DNA from: Mesotaenium endlicherianum
Lineage: Eukaryota; Streptophyta; Zygnematophyceae; Zygnematales; Mesotaeniaceae
NCBI GenBank assembly: GCA_009602735.1
Contig: WELA01008857.1
Coordinates: forward strand, 329,963-373,382
DNA: 43,420 nt
Reading direction: 5' to 3'
A program made the position numbers and the translations under genes. The notes beneath the pieces were generated by a model. That model was not told the origin of the DNA. It saw nothing but the letters and a program-made list of their open reading frames with translations, and did no database searches. Shown here piece by piece: positions 21,561-33,515 of the stretch; the stretch's first letter is position 1, and every line of letters starts with the position of its first letter.

Positions 21561-22176
21561 AGGCAAGGTCGTGGGTGGTGTGACCTTATTGGCTAGCGTA
21601 CTCCTTGATGATGAAGAAAATTGTACAAGTTGGCCCAGAATCTGCCACAAATTCAAAAATTTATAGCGTCCACAGAACTGCTCCAAATCCAAAAATTTGA
21701 GTGCCAGACGGACCGCGTTGGAAAACTCTACCGCGTCACCAGATTTGAGAGCATTCTAATTTCTGGAGTGTCGTTGAGAGCTGAGAGATTAGGCACTCCT
21801 CCAAATCTGTGCAGAAACTTCTGAGAATCATAAGTCCTTCTATACTTCTCCGAATTCTGCAAACTAAGCCTCAAATTGGGCGTTGTAAAATGTTCTACCA
21901 GAGTCTTGAGTTTCAGAGCATTCCAAGTTCAGGGGAGGGCACAATGTCAGAAGGCATATTCTGCCCTAACAATGCCAGCAGCTTGACCCCCTTCTACTTA
22001 GAGCATCATATCTCTCTCACCAGTGCTTCAAATTGAGCAAACTTGGACTCTAAATTACCGGCTACTCATGGACTACAGCCAGGTAAATTTTCAAAATTTA
22101 TTATGCAGAGACCTATCACCAGTAGCAGTTTTAGTTTTCTTGTCCAGAAACTGCAAGAACAGAAGAGTGTCTAATG
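21561..22176 (-). other. Non-coding 3' internal region of family 2
   Basis: Between the chromodomain stop and the minisatellite. No open frame of note on either strand and no third ORF as in family 1. Confidence 0.5.
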
Positions 22177-25100
22177 TCAATTTTTCCTCTTTCTTGTTCT
22201 TGCAGGCTGCCTCCAAGGGGTCTTCTGCTGCTTCTTGATGGTGGCAGGCTGCCTCCCTGAAGTCTTTGAGCTTCTAGTAGAGAGACTTGGGGCTGGTCCA
22301 AGATGGGGGTTGGCGGCATGGAAGCGCTTCAACTTTCTCTGAACTTTGTCAAGGTAGAGCGCCGCCACCCAACTATTCTCCGAATCTGGATATCCTTTCC
22401 ACTTGATCAAGTATTGATGCTGTCTCCTGAAATTACTCTAAGCCACTATGTCTTCCACTTCGTACTCCAAATGATCATCCACCATTGTTGGGGCTGGTGG
22501 GGTTGTCACACGTCCTGGGAACTTGTTGTCGGGTTGTACATATGGCTTGAAGAGGGAAGCGTGGAATACGGGGTCGATGTGCATAGTCTGGGGAAGTTCT
22601 AGCTTGAAAGCAACGGGGTTGACTTGCTGGATAATCTTGAAGGGTCCCAAATACTTGGGAGAGAACTTGCTGCCAGCAGGCCTGTTGTTCAGGGAAATAT
22701 TCTTAGATGATAGTAACACATTGTCACCCACTCTGTACGTAATTTCTCTTCTGGACCTGTTTGCCACTCTTGCTTGAGCATCTTGCGCCTGTTGTAGAGC
22801 TTTCTTCGCTGCTGTAAGGGGCCGCTTCTAATGTCTCCATAAAATCTGTGGCTGCAGGTACTTCATCATGGCCAGCCGTGAAGCACAGCGGCGTGGTTGG
22901 ATGGAAGCCATAGTTGAGGAAGAATGGGGACTCTTGGGTAGAGGCCTGCGTCGTGTTGTTGTAGGCAAACTCCAGGGGGGTCAAGTACATGTCCCAATCT
23001 TGCTCCAGAGTAGACACGTAGGCCTTTAGAGAGGTCTTTAGGGTACAATTCATACGCTCGGTTTGCCCATCTGATTGTGGGTGGTAGGCAGTAGACATAT
23101 CCAGCGATGTACCCAAGTTCTTGAAGAGATTTTTCCAGAAATGGCTTGTGAATCTTGGATCTCTATCTGACACAATTCTTGATGGTAGTCCATGGAGTCG
23201 GAAGATGTTGTCAAAGATGAGTCTTGCAAGTTGTGGTGCTGTAGCCTTAGTCGTCGTGGGAATAAAATGAGCCATCTTAGTAAGTCTGTCCACCACCGTG
23301 AGTATTGCATTATGGCCTCGAGGTGTCACGGGCAAGTCCACGATAAGGTCCATTGAGATGTCCGTCCATTGTCTTTCGGGGATTGGTAGTGGTTGGAGGA
23401 GTCCTCCCGCCTTTTGCGATGATGGCTTGATTCTTTGGCATGTGTCACAGCTCCTGCAGTACTCCTTGACATGCTTAGACATGCCTGGCCAACAATAAGT
23501 CCTAGCTAGAACGCCCGTGGTCCTTAGGATTCCAAAGTGTCCTCTAAGAGGGTTGTCGTGTGCTTCTCGTAGAAGCAATAGCCGGAGGTCTAAGTCATTA
23601 GGAACACATCTCTGGCCCGTGTCTTGCCTCACCCAATAATTGCCTTCTTGCTTCTTGTATGAGTCCAAGGCTGCTTCTCCGTTCTTGTAGTAAGGGTCTC
23701 TTCCATAGGCGGCTGAAACTCGAGCTTCCAGATCTGTCTTCAGGGATGTCATCACTGCATTTAATTGCAGTGTTGAGAGGGGGACAGCCGGGTTTGTCTT
23801 GCCGGGCTACTGAATCGTGATGTTGTATTGTTGCAAGTATCCGCTCCATCTTGCTTGTCTCCTTGAGAGATACGGTTGCGTCTGGAGGTGCTTTAACGCC
23901 TCGTGGTCCGTGGTGACCAGTACCTTGCGTCCTTCAACGTAGCAGCGCCAAACCTTCAAGGCATGTACAATCGCCAATGCCTCTCGCTCCGTGGTTGTAT
24001 AATTTTGCTCGGCTGGATTTAGCTTCCTTGACTCGTAGGCGATGGGCTGCAGTCCCTTGCCTTGGTCTTGAAGCAGGATTGCTCCTATTGCATAGGAAGA
24101 TGCATCGGTGATGACGTGGAAGGGCCAATCTGGGTTTGGACTTGGGAGTGTGAGCACCGGGGATGTGGTCAATCTTCGCTTTAACTCTTGAAATGCCTCT
24201 TCCTCTTTCTCGGTCCATGTATATAGCCTGTCCTTCTTGAGTAGATCTGTCAGGGGGGCTGCTATGTGCGAGAAGCCTTGGATGAATTTTCTGTACCAAT
24301 TGGCAAATCCCAAGAATGACTGGAGTTCTTTCTTGGTCGTGGGGGTTGGCCATTCCTCCACCACCGTGGTCTTCTTGGGGTCTATCTTGATGCCATCAGC
24401 AGTCACGTGGAGACCTAGGAACTCCACTTCTTGTTTGGCAAACTCGCATTTTGACTCCTTCGCAAACAGCTTGTTTTGCTTCAATACTTCAAGGACTTCT
24501 TTCAAGTGTCTCGCATGCTCTTCAAGGGTCTTGCTGTAGATAAGGATGTCATCGATGAATACCACCACAAATCTGTCCAACATGGGCTGAAATATGGTGT
24601 TCATCATAGTCATGAAAGTTGCTGGCGCGTTGGTGAGTCCAAATGGCAGGACCATGAACTCAAAATGTCCATATCTTGTCCTGAATGCCGTCTTCTCTAT
24701 GTCCGGTTCTGCGATGCGAATCTGGTGGTAGCCGCTCCGTAAGTCAATCTTCGTGAAGTACTTGGCTCCAACCAGCCGGTCCATGAGCTCATCCATGCGC
24801 GGCAGCGGGTATCGATTCTTGATGGTGATCTTGTTGAGGGCGCGATAGTCCACACACATCCTCAAGGTACCATCTTTCTTCTTGACAAATAGCACCGGGG
24901 CTCCAAATGGCGACTTGCTAGGTCGAATGAAGCCATGCTCCAGTAGCTCCTTGATTTGCTTCTTGACTTCGTCTAGCTCCGTGTATGACATTTTGAACGT
25001 AGGCCGAGAGATGGGCTTGCTTCCGGGCTCCAACTCTATCTTGTGGTCTACGAATCTTTTGGGGGGTAGGCCCTTGGGCAATTCCGGGGAGAACACTTCT

Positions 25101-25747
25101 TTGTAGTCCTCAAAGACTTCTTGTATCTCCTTGGGAACGGGGCTGCCTTCTTGACTCTCGATGTCTTTCTTGATGTCTTTTGGCGTGATCAAGGCCAAAA
25201 GAAGCTCGTGTCCCTTCCTCACAAGTCTCTTGAGTTGGAGGGCGGACAATAGTATCTCGTGTGCCGGCTTCTGGATGTCTTGGGTCTGGATATTCTGGAT
25301 TGCGCGCAAAATACAGATTCTTGAAGTGATGTCATTCTTGATCTTGATAGTACCGGTCCTCCAATCAACTTGGGGGTTGTGCTTGGTCAACCAAGGCGTC
25401 CCTAGGATGACGTCGTACTTGCCCAATTGCATGGGGGAGAACACTACTCTATCCTTGAAGGACTTGATAGAGAGTGCCAAGGGGTACGTCTTCTTGGAAG
25501 GGGTAGTATAGGAGAATCCATCGGGCATCATAATCTCCTCGTCGTGGTCAAGAGTTCGCATAGTAATACCGTGCTTGGTGGCAAAATCTGCAGCAATGAA
25601 GTTGCCTTGAGCTCCGCTATCCACCAAGATGTGGACCTTCTCTCCTCCAAGGTAACCTCTCAAACTCATTGGGGCTGGAACGTCGTCTTCAACGGGGGTC
25701 TCCACCTCACTTGGCGTGTTGCCTTCTCGTGAAGTGGGTCTTGGGGT

Positions 25748-25766
25748 GGTAGGCTCCTGGCCTACC
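25748..25766 (-). promoter_or_regulatory. Candidate frameshift-stimulating hairpin, family 2
   Basis: On the - strand GGTAGGC (25766-25760) pairs with GCCTACC (25754-25748) around a 5-base loop, ten bases after the slippery site. The gag stop is inside the stem. Confidence 0.55.
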
Positions 25767-27042
25767 GGCGCTGTCCGTTTTTTGACAACTTTTTGGGGCA
25801 TGAAAGTGCACGATGGCCCTTTTCCTTGCAATAGAAGCATAGTCCAGCCGTCATGAGAGCTTCTTTTTCAGCCGGGGAGAGTCTTGCTTTCACTCCTTGC
25901 TGGTTTCTTGCATCATAAGTGTCATTGGAGGGTCTTCCACTCTTCCGGGCAGCCGCGGGGTCCCTTTTAATAACTCCGATTTCCATGGGTGTGGGTCCAG
26001 ATTCGGATGTGGAAGGGGCTGCGTACACCCGCGTCGTCGGTACCCGTGAAGATGAAGGCACGGAGTGCTTGAAATCCAAGGTATCCACCTTTTGGGCCAC
26101 TTCAATGATCTTTGAGAAGTCCGTCAAGTCGCGTAACTCCACTTCCTTTGCCACCTTGGGTTTGAGGCCAAAGATGTAACGGTCAATCTTCTCCTCGAGA
26201 GACATGTTGGGGATCTCAAGAGTGAGGGCGTGAAATCTGGATGTATACTCTTGAACGGACGTCGTTTGCTTGAGATGGTGGAGCTTTCCTCGGGCAATCT
26301 TCTCCGCATTGATGGGCATGAATTGCTTCTTGAGGGCCTCACGAAAATCTGCCCATCTTGCATATGATGGTGGGGGCTCTTGGCCGAGCATGGGGTGCGC
26401 CATAGCTTGATATATAGCCGCTTGATAGTTACGCCACCATGATGTTGCTGCTCCTCTAAGTAAGGTAACGGCAAAGGGAACGTAGTCCTCCTCGGGTACT
26501 TCAAGGAACGCGAGGTACGTCTCCACTTGGTAGAGCCATAAATTCAGGTTGGCACCTTTCCCGGGGTTGAAAGTGTCGGGTTTGCCGGGCTTGATGAGTT
26601 TCCTTGCTCTCGTTGGCTCTTGTGGAGGCGCTTGAGCCGGGGCTGGATTTTGAGCATTGCTCGCAATAGGGGCAACCATGGCAGCCATAGCTTCTCTTGA
26701 CGCTTGCACGGTTGCTTCATAGGTGGCCAAGCCCACTTGGTTGTGGACGGTCATTAGGAAGGCTGCCCACTCATTTGCGGGAACTCCTTGTGGTGGGGTC
26801 AACTTTGCTATAGCGGCTGCCACGGGATTTGACGGTGCTCCTCCTTGTGGTGCTTCTTGTTGTTGCAGATTTCCTTGAGTAGGCTCTCCCATCGACGCTG
26901 GAGGAGGGTGTGCTCCTCCTTGTGGTGCTTCTTGTTGTTGCAGATTTTCTTGAGTGGGCTCTCCCATCGGCGCTGGAGGAGGGTGTCTTGGAGAGGAAGG
27001 GCTTCCTTCGAAAGCTTGCTGTTGGTCTTGAGGATCGGCCAT
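25762..27042 (-). CDS. gag: Gag polyprotein, family 2
   Basis: 426 residues from the ATG at 27042, the first after the primer-binding site. The N-terminus is Pro/Gln-rich with a 25-residue repeat (around [18 protein letters not shown]). The capsid-type gag domain is recognisable by [12 protein letters not shown], the region around [11 protein letters not shown], and [18 protein letters not shown] single CCHC knuckle, [14 protein letters not shown], lies close to the C-terminus. The sequence is intact although pol is dead, so it could still make particles. It differs strongly from the family 1 Gag, so the two elements are not close relatives. Confidence 0.92.
   Translation of the reverse strand: MADPQDQQQAFEGSPSSPRHPPPAPMGEPTQENLQQQEAPQGGAHPPPASMGEPTQGNLQQQEAPQGGAPSNPVAAAIAKLTPPQGVPANEWAAFLMTVHNQVGLATYEATVQASREAMAAMVAPIASNAQNPAPAQAPPQEPTRARKLIKPGKPDTFNPGKGANLNLWLYQVETYLAFLEVPEEDYVPFAVTLLRGAATSWWRNYQAAIYQAMAHPMLGQEPPPSYARWADFREALKKQFMPINAEKIARGKLHHLKQTTSVQEYTSRFHALTLEIPNMSLEEKIDRYIFGLKPKVAKEVELRDLTDFSKIIEVAQKVDTLDFKHSVPSSSRVPTTRVYAAPSTSESGPTPMEIGVIKRDPAAARKSGRPSNDTYDARNQQGVKARLSPAEKEALMTAGLCFYCKEKGHRALSCPKKLSKNGQRR
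25777..25783 (-). promoter_or_regulatory. -1 frameshift slippery site AAAAAAC, family 2
   Basis: A AAA AAC in the correct gag register (codons at 25782-25780 and 25779-25777), 12 bases before the gag stop, with pol in the -1 frame. This heptamer is a classic retroviral slippery sequence. Confidence 0.75.
26836..26985 (-). repeat. 75-bp in-frame tandem repeat in family 2 gag
   Basis: Two 75-base units (starting TGCTCCTCC at 26836 and 26911 on the + strand), encoding two Pro/Gln-rich 25-residue repeats. Confidence 0.8.
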
Positions 27043-27066
27043 CTTCTTGTGCTACCAAAGTGCCTA

Positions 27067-27078
27067 GCTCCGATACCA
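27067..27078 (-). other. Primer-binding site, family 2
   Basis: TGGTATCGGAGC on the - strand, one base inside the 5' LTR. Same tRNA-iMet primer as family 1. Confidence 0.85.
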
Positions 27079-27079
27079 C

Positions 27080-27582
27080 TGTAGTGAAACAGATAGATAA
27101 AGTACTTAGTAAAACAGAATACTTTATCTATTCAAGACAAGGATCTTTGAACACAAGTGGTAGCTTCTTGAAAGAGAGATGGCTTCTTGAAAGTTAATAT
27201 ATTTCTGGATTTTGGCAAGTACAAGAGTGATTCTGGAATGTCTTTCTATGTTCTAGCTCTTGTTTATATACTTGCTACATAAGTAATTTCTAGGAAGGTG
27301 TATGTTGATGTGTTGGCACCCAACACATCCCAAAACTTGCCACCTCTTTTTAGAACAATGTACACATGTCCTTTTGACCTAAAAATGGCACATTTGACTT
27401 TTGCCACGTGGAGTTCTTCTAGGTCTTTCCTCTAACTTCGAAAATGCCTTAAAAGGTTCAAAGGACATGAACCAAGTCACTAGAGTACCTATTCACACTT
27501 GAATCCACACAATACTACTCCAAATATATTTGAACACATTAAAATATATGCAAACTAATATATAATAACTCAAATCACTACA
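27080..27582 (-). repeat. 5' LTR, family 2
   Basis: 503 bp, paired with 20875-21377. Carries the presumed promoter; a TATATAAA box (27263-27270, - strand) lies about 190 bases before the LTR end. Confidence 0.95.
27263..27270 (-). promoter_or_regulatory. Candidate TATA box of the family 2 LTR
   Basis: TATATAAA on the - strand, conserved in both LTRs. Confidence 0.45.
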
Positions 27583-27587
27583 TGTTT

Positions 27588-27880
27588 GCTTATCTCCTCC
27601 CTTATCGTGTGTTCTTCCGGGTGGCTGCTTCTGCCGGTTAATGGTTCTGCACTTTGTGCAGACCAGCACCTATAACTTAGGAACCCCTGATCACTTCTTC
27701 TTCCCTCCTGCTTTTGCGTTGCTTGTTGTCTCTCTCTTCGTTCCTTGTTTCCGCTGGTCGTGCAGGTCCCTCCCTCTTCGCTTGGTGGGAGCAGTCCCTG
27801 CTTGCTGGTGCTACCGGGCTGCCTCTCGCCGCTGCCCTCTCCCGAGGTCGCTGACGCGCTCCGCGTGGACTTCCTGGTGA
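27588..27880 (+). pseudogene. Continuation of the pol relic: end of the PHD-like finger (right part)
   Basis: If the minus-strand element and one copy of its target duplication are removed, the codon split at 20874 is completed by bases 27588-27589. The frame then continues with LSPPLSCVLPGGCFC, matching the closing part of a PHD finger (Cys-Leu-x-Pro-Pro-Leu ... Pro-x-Gly ... Cys). The final Trp and Cys positions are degenerate. The frame stays open to 27880 without further recognisable motifs. A G-run at 28129-28135 could be the relic's old polypurine tract, which I cannot confirm. Confidence 0.6.
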
Positions 27881-28832
27881 CAACACGCACACCCACCGAT
27901 TACCCGTCTGTCGAAGGCCGCGTGTCATCCATGTCCTCGACTCTCTGTACTACCACGGAGTGTTACCCCATATTTGTTCGCCACGTCTACCACATGAAGT
28001 ACCTTCCACCCGGGTTTTCTTATCCCAGTTTGCTGGAGGCCATCCTTTCTTCCGTCGTCCCCAACGATCGGCTCATCGCTCCCACTGTTCATCATTCAGC
28101 TTCCGCCTCGGCCGCTCGCCTTCAGCTAGGGGGGGTTTTCATAGCTCACTTTTCGCTTTGTATTAGTGCCGCCTGCTTGTTAGCTGCCCATTAGTGCCCA
28201 GTTCAGACTTCCATTTATTTCATTTCTATTCATAACTCATACTTCGTGGGATTTTCCCCCTGTTAGAGGGATTTTACCCACAGCACATAGGTCAGTCAGT
28301 CCCTGTCCAGTCTAGGGAGTAGTCCCCTCCTAAGTCACGTCCTTGCCGGTCCAGTCCTGGTTTGAGTTATGTTGCATCGAGACCTAGCGTCCTCCGACAG
28401 TCCTAGTTGCATCAATTAGGCTTTAGCCGGCTTTTTTATAAATGTTGACCAATACTTGCTATGTCATGCTCAACTAGAGTAAACTTCAGAGTGAGTTGTG
28501 TACAACATGTAGTTGCCACAAAATCTGCTCGAAGGCCTACTTTCCCTCAAGCTTCAAGAGAATGAAAAACATGGAGACTATTCTTGCTAGTCCATTGCTT
28601 ATGAAAGATGGAAGCTAACTTCTTTATATTGATAGTTGTATGGTGTCCAATCGCTAGGTGGTATTAAGGGCATCGTAAATTTATTTTCAACTCACCATAG
28701 GGAAAGATGGTAACCTGCAGTAGCTTGCAGACACCATGTTGGGCAATAAAGTAAGCAAATTTGACTTTACCACATAGCTCGTTAAGCTACGTACGAATCG
28801 ACTCTTAGAGCTTTATTTTGCTGACGTTCTTA

Positions 28833-28838
28833 TTTATT
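28833..28838 (-). terminator. Possible polyadenylation signal of the second P450
   Basis: AATAAA on the - strand about 270 bases after the stop, with a second copy at 28812-28817. Confidence 0.35.
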
Positions 28839-28877
28839 GGGCCACATGGCACATACGTGCATCTTTCACATCACTCG

Positions 28878-29016
28878 CACTTATCTTCTACCATACATAT
28901 AGTCATCTTATACCTACCCACAGTTTGTTAATGTACATGCACTGTGCACTTCTCTTCTACTACACATATAGTCATCTTATACCTAGCCAAAATTGTTAAT
29001 GTACATGCACTGTGCA
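28878..29016 (+). repeat. 69-bp tandem duplication downstream of the second P450
   Basis: Units at 28878 and 28947, each containing CATATAGTCATCTTATACCT and GTTAATGTACATGCACTGTG with few differences. Likely within or near the 3' untranslated region. Confidence 0.85.
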
Positions 29017-29102
29017 CAAAATGACTGAGACTGTCGTAGTATGACTTGCAGCTCTAAATCCCTACATATAATGCATGGCGTATGGCCTGAACACTGATAA
29101 CA

Positions 29103-30760
29103 CTATTGCCTTTTCTTAACTTGTACAGGCAGACCTCCCAACATGCTGAGAGTAGCAGACAATTTGTACTTGGCAACATGGTCTGCAGGCACCTGGAACA
29201 TATAGTTTTTAACAAGGTACACAGTCACAATCTTCATGAGGAGGTATGCCATGTCCTTGCCCAGACATGTCCTTGGCCCAGCGTTGAAGATAGGGTACTT
29301 GAAAGGAGAGGCAGGCACAAACTGGCCGTTCTTCAACCACCTCTCAGGCTTGAACTCCAAGCAATCTGGACCCCACACGTTTTCTAGTCGACCCGTTACA
29401 TAGTTGGCAAAGATAACATTTGTACCTGCGGGTACGAAAGTACCATCTGGCAGAGTGTCATCTTCTTGCACATACTTTAAGTTGACTGGCACAGGGGGAT
29501 ACAGGCGCATGGACTCCGAGAGGGCTGCATGAAGGTAAGGCATGCCCTTCATTTGCTCATATGTAAGTGAAGTCTTCCTGGTACTGTCCCTGAGCTCTTC
29601 TCCTCCATCAGCATGCCCACTTCCTGCAGTTTCTCTATATGTGGAACTCAACACATCCATAACCTCACAATATATTGCATCTTCGACGTCCGGATGCTTG
29701 GAGAGAAGCCAAAAGAACCACGTCAGTGCCACTGCTGATGTGTCCCGCCCAGCCAACACGAAGTTGGTCATCATGTCCCTGAGGTACTTGTCAGACTGGG
29801 ACTTCTCGCTTTCATCTTGGAGTCGCATGAACCTTGAAAGAAAGTCAGTCCTCCCTCGAGGAATGGGTTTTACAGCCTCTGAATTTCTCCTAGGCCCTTG
29901 GCTTAAGTTTTCTCCCGCAGTAGTCTCCGGGCAACCGGCAAGCACATCTACACCATGGTTGAAAAACTGGAGCTCCTTCCTACGAGCTGCTATTGTCTCC
30001 GCAATGAAGCTGTCTACCATTGCAACAGATTTCCTTAATGTTTTTTCTGGGCCTATATCCAGGAACTTCTGAATCTTGAAAACAATTGGAGGGAGCATCG
30101 TTCTCTCTATACAAATTGCTGAGCAGGAATCAAACGCAGCAGCAAGTGGTGACACTGGAAGTCCCTTAATTAGATTTTGGGGGTCAGTTCCAAAGCCTAT
30201 GATGCAGATAGAATCGAAGGTGTAACGACTGAAGACGTCCTGAAGATCAATCTGTTTGCCTGTATCTGCTACCTCGTCTAAAAGTGGCACCAGACGATTT
30301 TCAGCTTCCTCAACGAATGTTTTCATCATGAGCTCTCTCAGAGAATAAGTAGAAAACTCATAGCTGGACGACTTACGCTGTTTAAGCCAAAGGTCTCCAT
30401 CTACATTGAAGATGCCATCACCAAGAAACTCTTCCAAGAAGTTGTGAAATGCTGGGCCTTAGGATAATTTGGCATCTTGGCTTTAAGAATGTGCTCCACT
30501 ATATCAGGGTCAGCTGTCAAGAATCTGGTGATACCAGGAATTACAGTTAAGCAAGTTCCATATTTTCTGGCAAGCTCGAGTTGGCAGTCATAGAAGTCCT
30601 CACGACGTTCTATAAAGAGGGGCAAGCACCCAATTATTGGCCATATCGTCGGGCCTTTGTTCCGCCCATACTTCAGGAAGTGCCAGGATAAGTAGGCAAC
30701 TATGAAAGACGTTAAGAGCGGGACAGACCAATCTGATATGAGCTTTGTCAGCAGAATCAT
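29103..30760 (-). pseudogene. Cytochrome P450, clan 86, paralogue of the 2188 gene, one-base frameshift
   Basis: The frame from the ATG at 30760 encodes the membrane anchor and N-terminal domain (KGPTIWPIIGCLPLF ... MPNYPK). The frame then jumps near 30458-30461, where one base appears missing. From there to 29103 a second frame carries the rest: EEFLGDGIFNVDGDLW, SYEFSTYSLREL, I-helix AGRDTSAVALTW, K-helix E-S-M-R, FKPERWL and haem loop FNAGPRTCLGKD. Apart from that site no stop occurs and all catalytic motifs are kept, in about 545 codons. It is therefore either a very young pseudogene or a sequencing or assembly error. It lacks the Ala/Gly-rich expansions of its paralogue and so shows the ancestral length. 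Likely fatty-acid hydroxylase by family. No intron. Confidence 0.85.
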
Positions 30761-32829
30761 TGCAACAGCTGTTTTGAGCTGTCGGCGAGAGCCTTCAGCG
30801 CAACCACTGCATGAGAGAAATTATATGAGTGTTGTTCTTCGTGATGTCGGGGACCTAGCGGCTTCTTCTTCAAGCGTTAGTGGAAGGCAAAGTCGTCGCT
30901 ACGATCATATCTCCTATACAAGGAACTTCGGGTCAGTCCGAATTGGTTCAAATTTGAATGGCGCTATATTGCTTACAGCAGCTTACAGCGTCGCGATCAT
31001 GTCGTAGCAAATCTTTAACGCCAAACGTCTTTGTTCCTCTGCCGAGCGGTGACAGCGACCAATAATTATGAACTCCAGTGGCAACAAGTTCAGAGTACGT
31101 GAGAGACAGTTTTAGAAGATGAAGGAATACACCGAGATAAACATGCAGCTGGATCTTGTAGTTGTTTCCATACTGACCAGCTGTGAGGATGAAATAGAAC
31201 AGGCTTTGTTACTAAGGTTCTAGTCCACATATGATTAGCGAGCTAGTGTACAATGACGTTGCAGTGACTACTAGAGGCGGTAGTGGCCAATGCCATACTG
31301 TCCTGACTACACTTGATGGATTACAGATTCAGGGATGTTTCTCATTTGGCTGAGCTTCTGTTAATGTACATTGATATGCAGCCCCATAATTTTAAATAAC
31401 TATGTAGTCACTAGAACCACATTCTTGTATATATCTGAGCGCTGTGGGCTCACAAGGGCCCATGTTATGCATAAGATAAATACGTCAATTGTACATGCAT
31501 GGTCTGCTAGTTCTTGTGTTGGCCTCATATGGGACCCAAAAGCTAGCGGACTAGGGAAGGAGTAGTGCCAGCTGCAGCATCAGATGGAAGGGCGCATCCT
31601 GTTGATGGCAGCCATAGCTTCTTCACCTTTCCTGCAAGACTCTGACTTTCACCTACCTCTAGAGATCAAAAACCAGCACTAATTATGAGAACTGCATGGA
31701 AATTGTCTCCATGAGAAGAACTTCAACGATTACTAAACAGGAAGTTTGACCCACATGAGGGTAGTCGCAAATTGTAATTGTTGCCCAAAAACAGTCATCC
31801 AGCTTTTAGCCACTATTCTCTATCACGTACAGCACTCAGTAAATGACCATAATCACATACACAACATGACTTAGAGCAGCAGAATATAAGCTGACAACAA
31901 CCAAGGAGCGTACAAGTCGTCGGCCAGAGAGCGGGGGGCGTCAACTTCCGCGATATGCTCCTTCTGGGATGCGTTTATTCATCTTTATTTGCATCCAAGC
32001 CCGTTTTGGGCGGTCATATAAAGAGACTAGAGGTTATATGAAAGACAAATGACATTCTGCATAGTTTGCATAAGGGTTAAAAAAAAAGAAGGGTGACTTT
32101 GCGGACGTAAAGTTTGACACCTTCAAAGTCCTCATTGTCGAACTTACTACTCTTTCTAGAGAATATTGAGTACCACATATGCTTCACACACTCGAAAGCG
32201 TAGCTCGAGGAATCTTGAAATATACACAGACATCTTAAATATACCAATGGAGCTACATAGACCTTACTCTGACTTTCGTGTTGACCTCACGCGGTCTGTC
32301 AAATTGTCCTTCGTGCAGTCGGGAGGGAAGAAGTGCCAGCTGCAGGCCACAAAAGCCCAAAAAAAGTGCCTCATTAGTGTCAACCATGCTTGCACACCAT
32401 GCAGCTCCTCTAGACTGTATATGTACACCCCTTCAAGCCATGCTAAAGACACACAACCTTATCCTTCATTGATGGTGAGCCTGAAGCTCCCGCCTACAGA
32501 CTGACAGTAAATTGCTGAGTAAAGAGCAACTCGAGAGCAAGAAGAAGACAGCGGGCTTGCAGCTGCCCATCGAGCTACCAACGACGACAGGAGAGTTTGG
32601 GAGCTACACAAGGGAGTTGGAGTTCAACACTTAGCCCTGCAGCATGGGTACGCACAGACTAAGCCATCCTTGCAGTCACACAACAACCTCATTCACGGCA
32701 TGACAGAACAGCAGAGAGACCCAGAGGACGGTCGGCATCAGCTTTTGAGGTGGAAACACTCCTCCGAAGATGACACTTCCTTCTTTTCAAGACGCAAGGA
32801 GTGGGTAAAGTCCCGTATGTTTCTACTGT
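30761..32829. other. Upstream region of the second P450 and 3' flank of the SRR1-like gene
   Basis: Holds the presumed P450 promoter (near 30761-31000) and, from about 31970, candidate AATAAA signals on the - strand for the SRR1-like gene. Short open frames here show no recognisable motif. Confidence 0.4.
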
Positions 32830-33484
32830 TCAAAGCGTGATATAGCACCTCATGTCATTGAACGCCGACTGGTGCGGGAGTCCGGCCGCATTGACCTCGT
32901 GCTCCTCCACGTGTCGCTGGATCTGCCACATGTCATCCGGGCAAGGGGATGCACACACAGCCGCACACACACGCCAAGCAAGTTGTTATCACCCCGCCTT
33001 GTAGAAAATGCACACACAACACCATTCCTCACATGCATGCACAGTACCGGCCCAGCAGCAGCACTGCCAGCACCACAGAGCGAGACAGGGAATGCACGTG
33101 CGCCTGTGCGAGGGAGCCACAGAGGGGAAGAGGGAGGGAGGGAGGGAAGGAGGAGGGCACTCACGGCGAGCAGCGTGGAGGGGCGCACAGACTTGGGGGG
33201 AGGGCTCGTGGCCCATCTGCTCATCTCAGCAACAGTGACAGATTTGGCGAGATACAACGCATCAAGACAAGGAGACAAATTGGACTGGAGGAATAATCGA
33301 CTTGATTCAGTTCTTGTGGCTGCCAAGCCAAACCAGCTAGTGCCCCCCACGGCACCGCTTCTCCTATCTGGCTCGCATGCACATGCCACGCGCATGGCTG
33401 AGCTGGCCTAAGAAGCAAGCACAATGTGAGTAGACATCCGGCACTTCTCCGACAACTGGCGACAGCAGGCAGGCCAGCAAGTAG

Positions 33485-33515
<31 letters not shown>

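Larger units (their letters stand above)
22177..25867 (-). pseudogene. pol: Pol polyprotein, family 2, inactivated
   Basis: The - strand frame is open from 25867 and overlaps gag by about 106 bases in the -1 frame. Domains in order are protease [11 protein letters not shown], reverse transcriptase ([13 protein letters not shown], catalytic FIDD) and RNase H ([21 protein letters not shown]). A TAG at 23807-23809 then interrupts. After it comes integrase (HDNPLRGHFG, CDTCQ, SMDL, SDRDPRF, QTERMN). An extra base near 22818-22821 then shifts the frame. The GPF module (KYLGPFKII) and EYEVEDIV follow, then a second TAG at about 22438-22440, then the chromodomain remainder LIKWKGYPDSENSW to 22177. 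The usual NPAD-LSR linker has also decayed (NPAV). It cannot make integrase by itself. The catalytic residues that remain show recent loss of function. Confidence 0.92.
20875..27582 (-). mobile_element. Ty3/gypsy chromovirus (family 2), full length but with dead pol
   Basis: 6708 bp on the - strand. Two 503-bp LTRs (TGTAGTG...CACTACA) differ at about 14 positions by eye (about 3%). An initiator tRNA-Met primer site lies at 27067-27078, and the G-rich polypurine tract is next to the left-hand LTR. The flanks GGTTT (20870-20874) and TGTTT (27583-27587) are a near-perfect 5-bp duplication. Gag is intact. Pol is broken by two in-frame TAG codons and one frameshift. It interrupts the PHD-like coding relic, whose frame continues across it. 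The LTR sequence is unrelated to family 1. Confidence 0.93.
27881..29102. other. Intergenic region between the transposon nest and the second P450
   Basis: Probably the tail of the gypsy relic, then the 3' flank of the minus-strand P450. Apart from a 69-bp tandem duplication and candidate poly(A) signals, nothing recognised. Confidence 0.4.

Noticed and set aside
23807..23809. Programmed read-through of the TAG in family 2 pol
   Set aside because: A second TAG, an extra base near 22820 and a damaged NPAD linker show ordinary decay.
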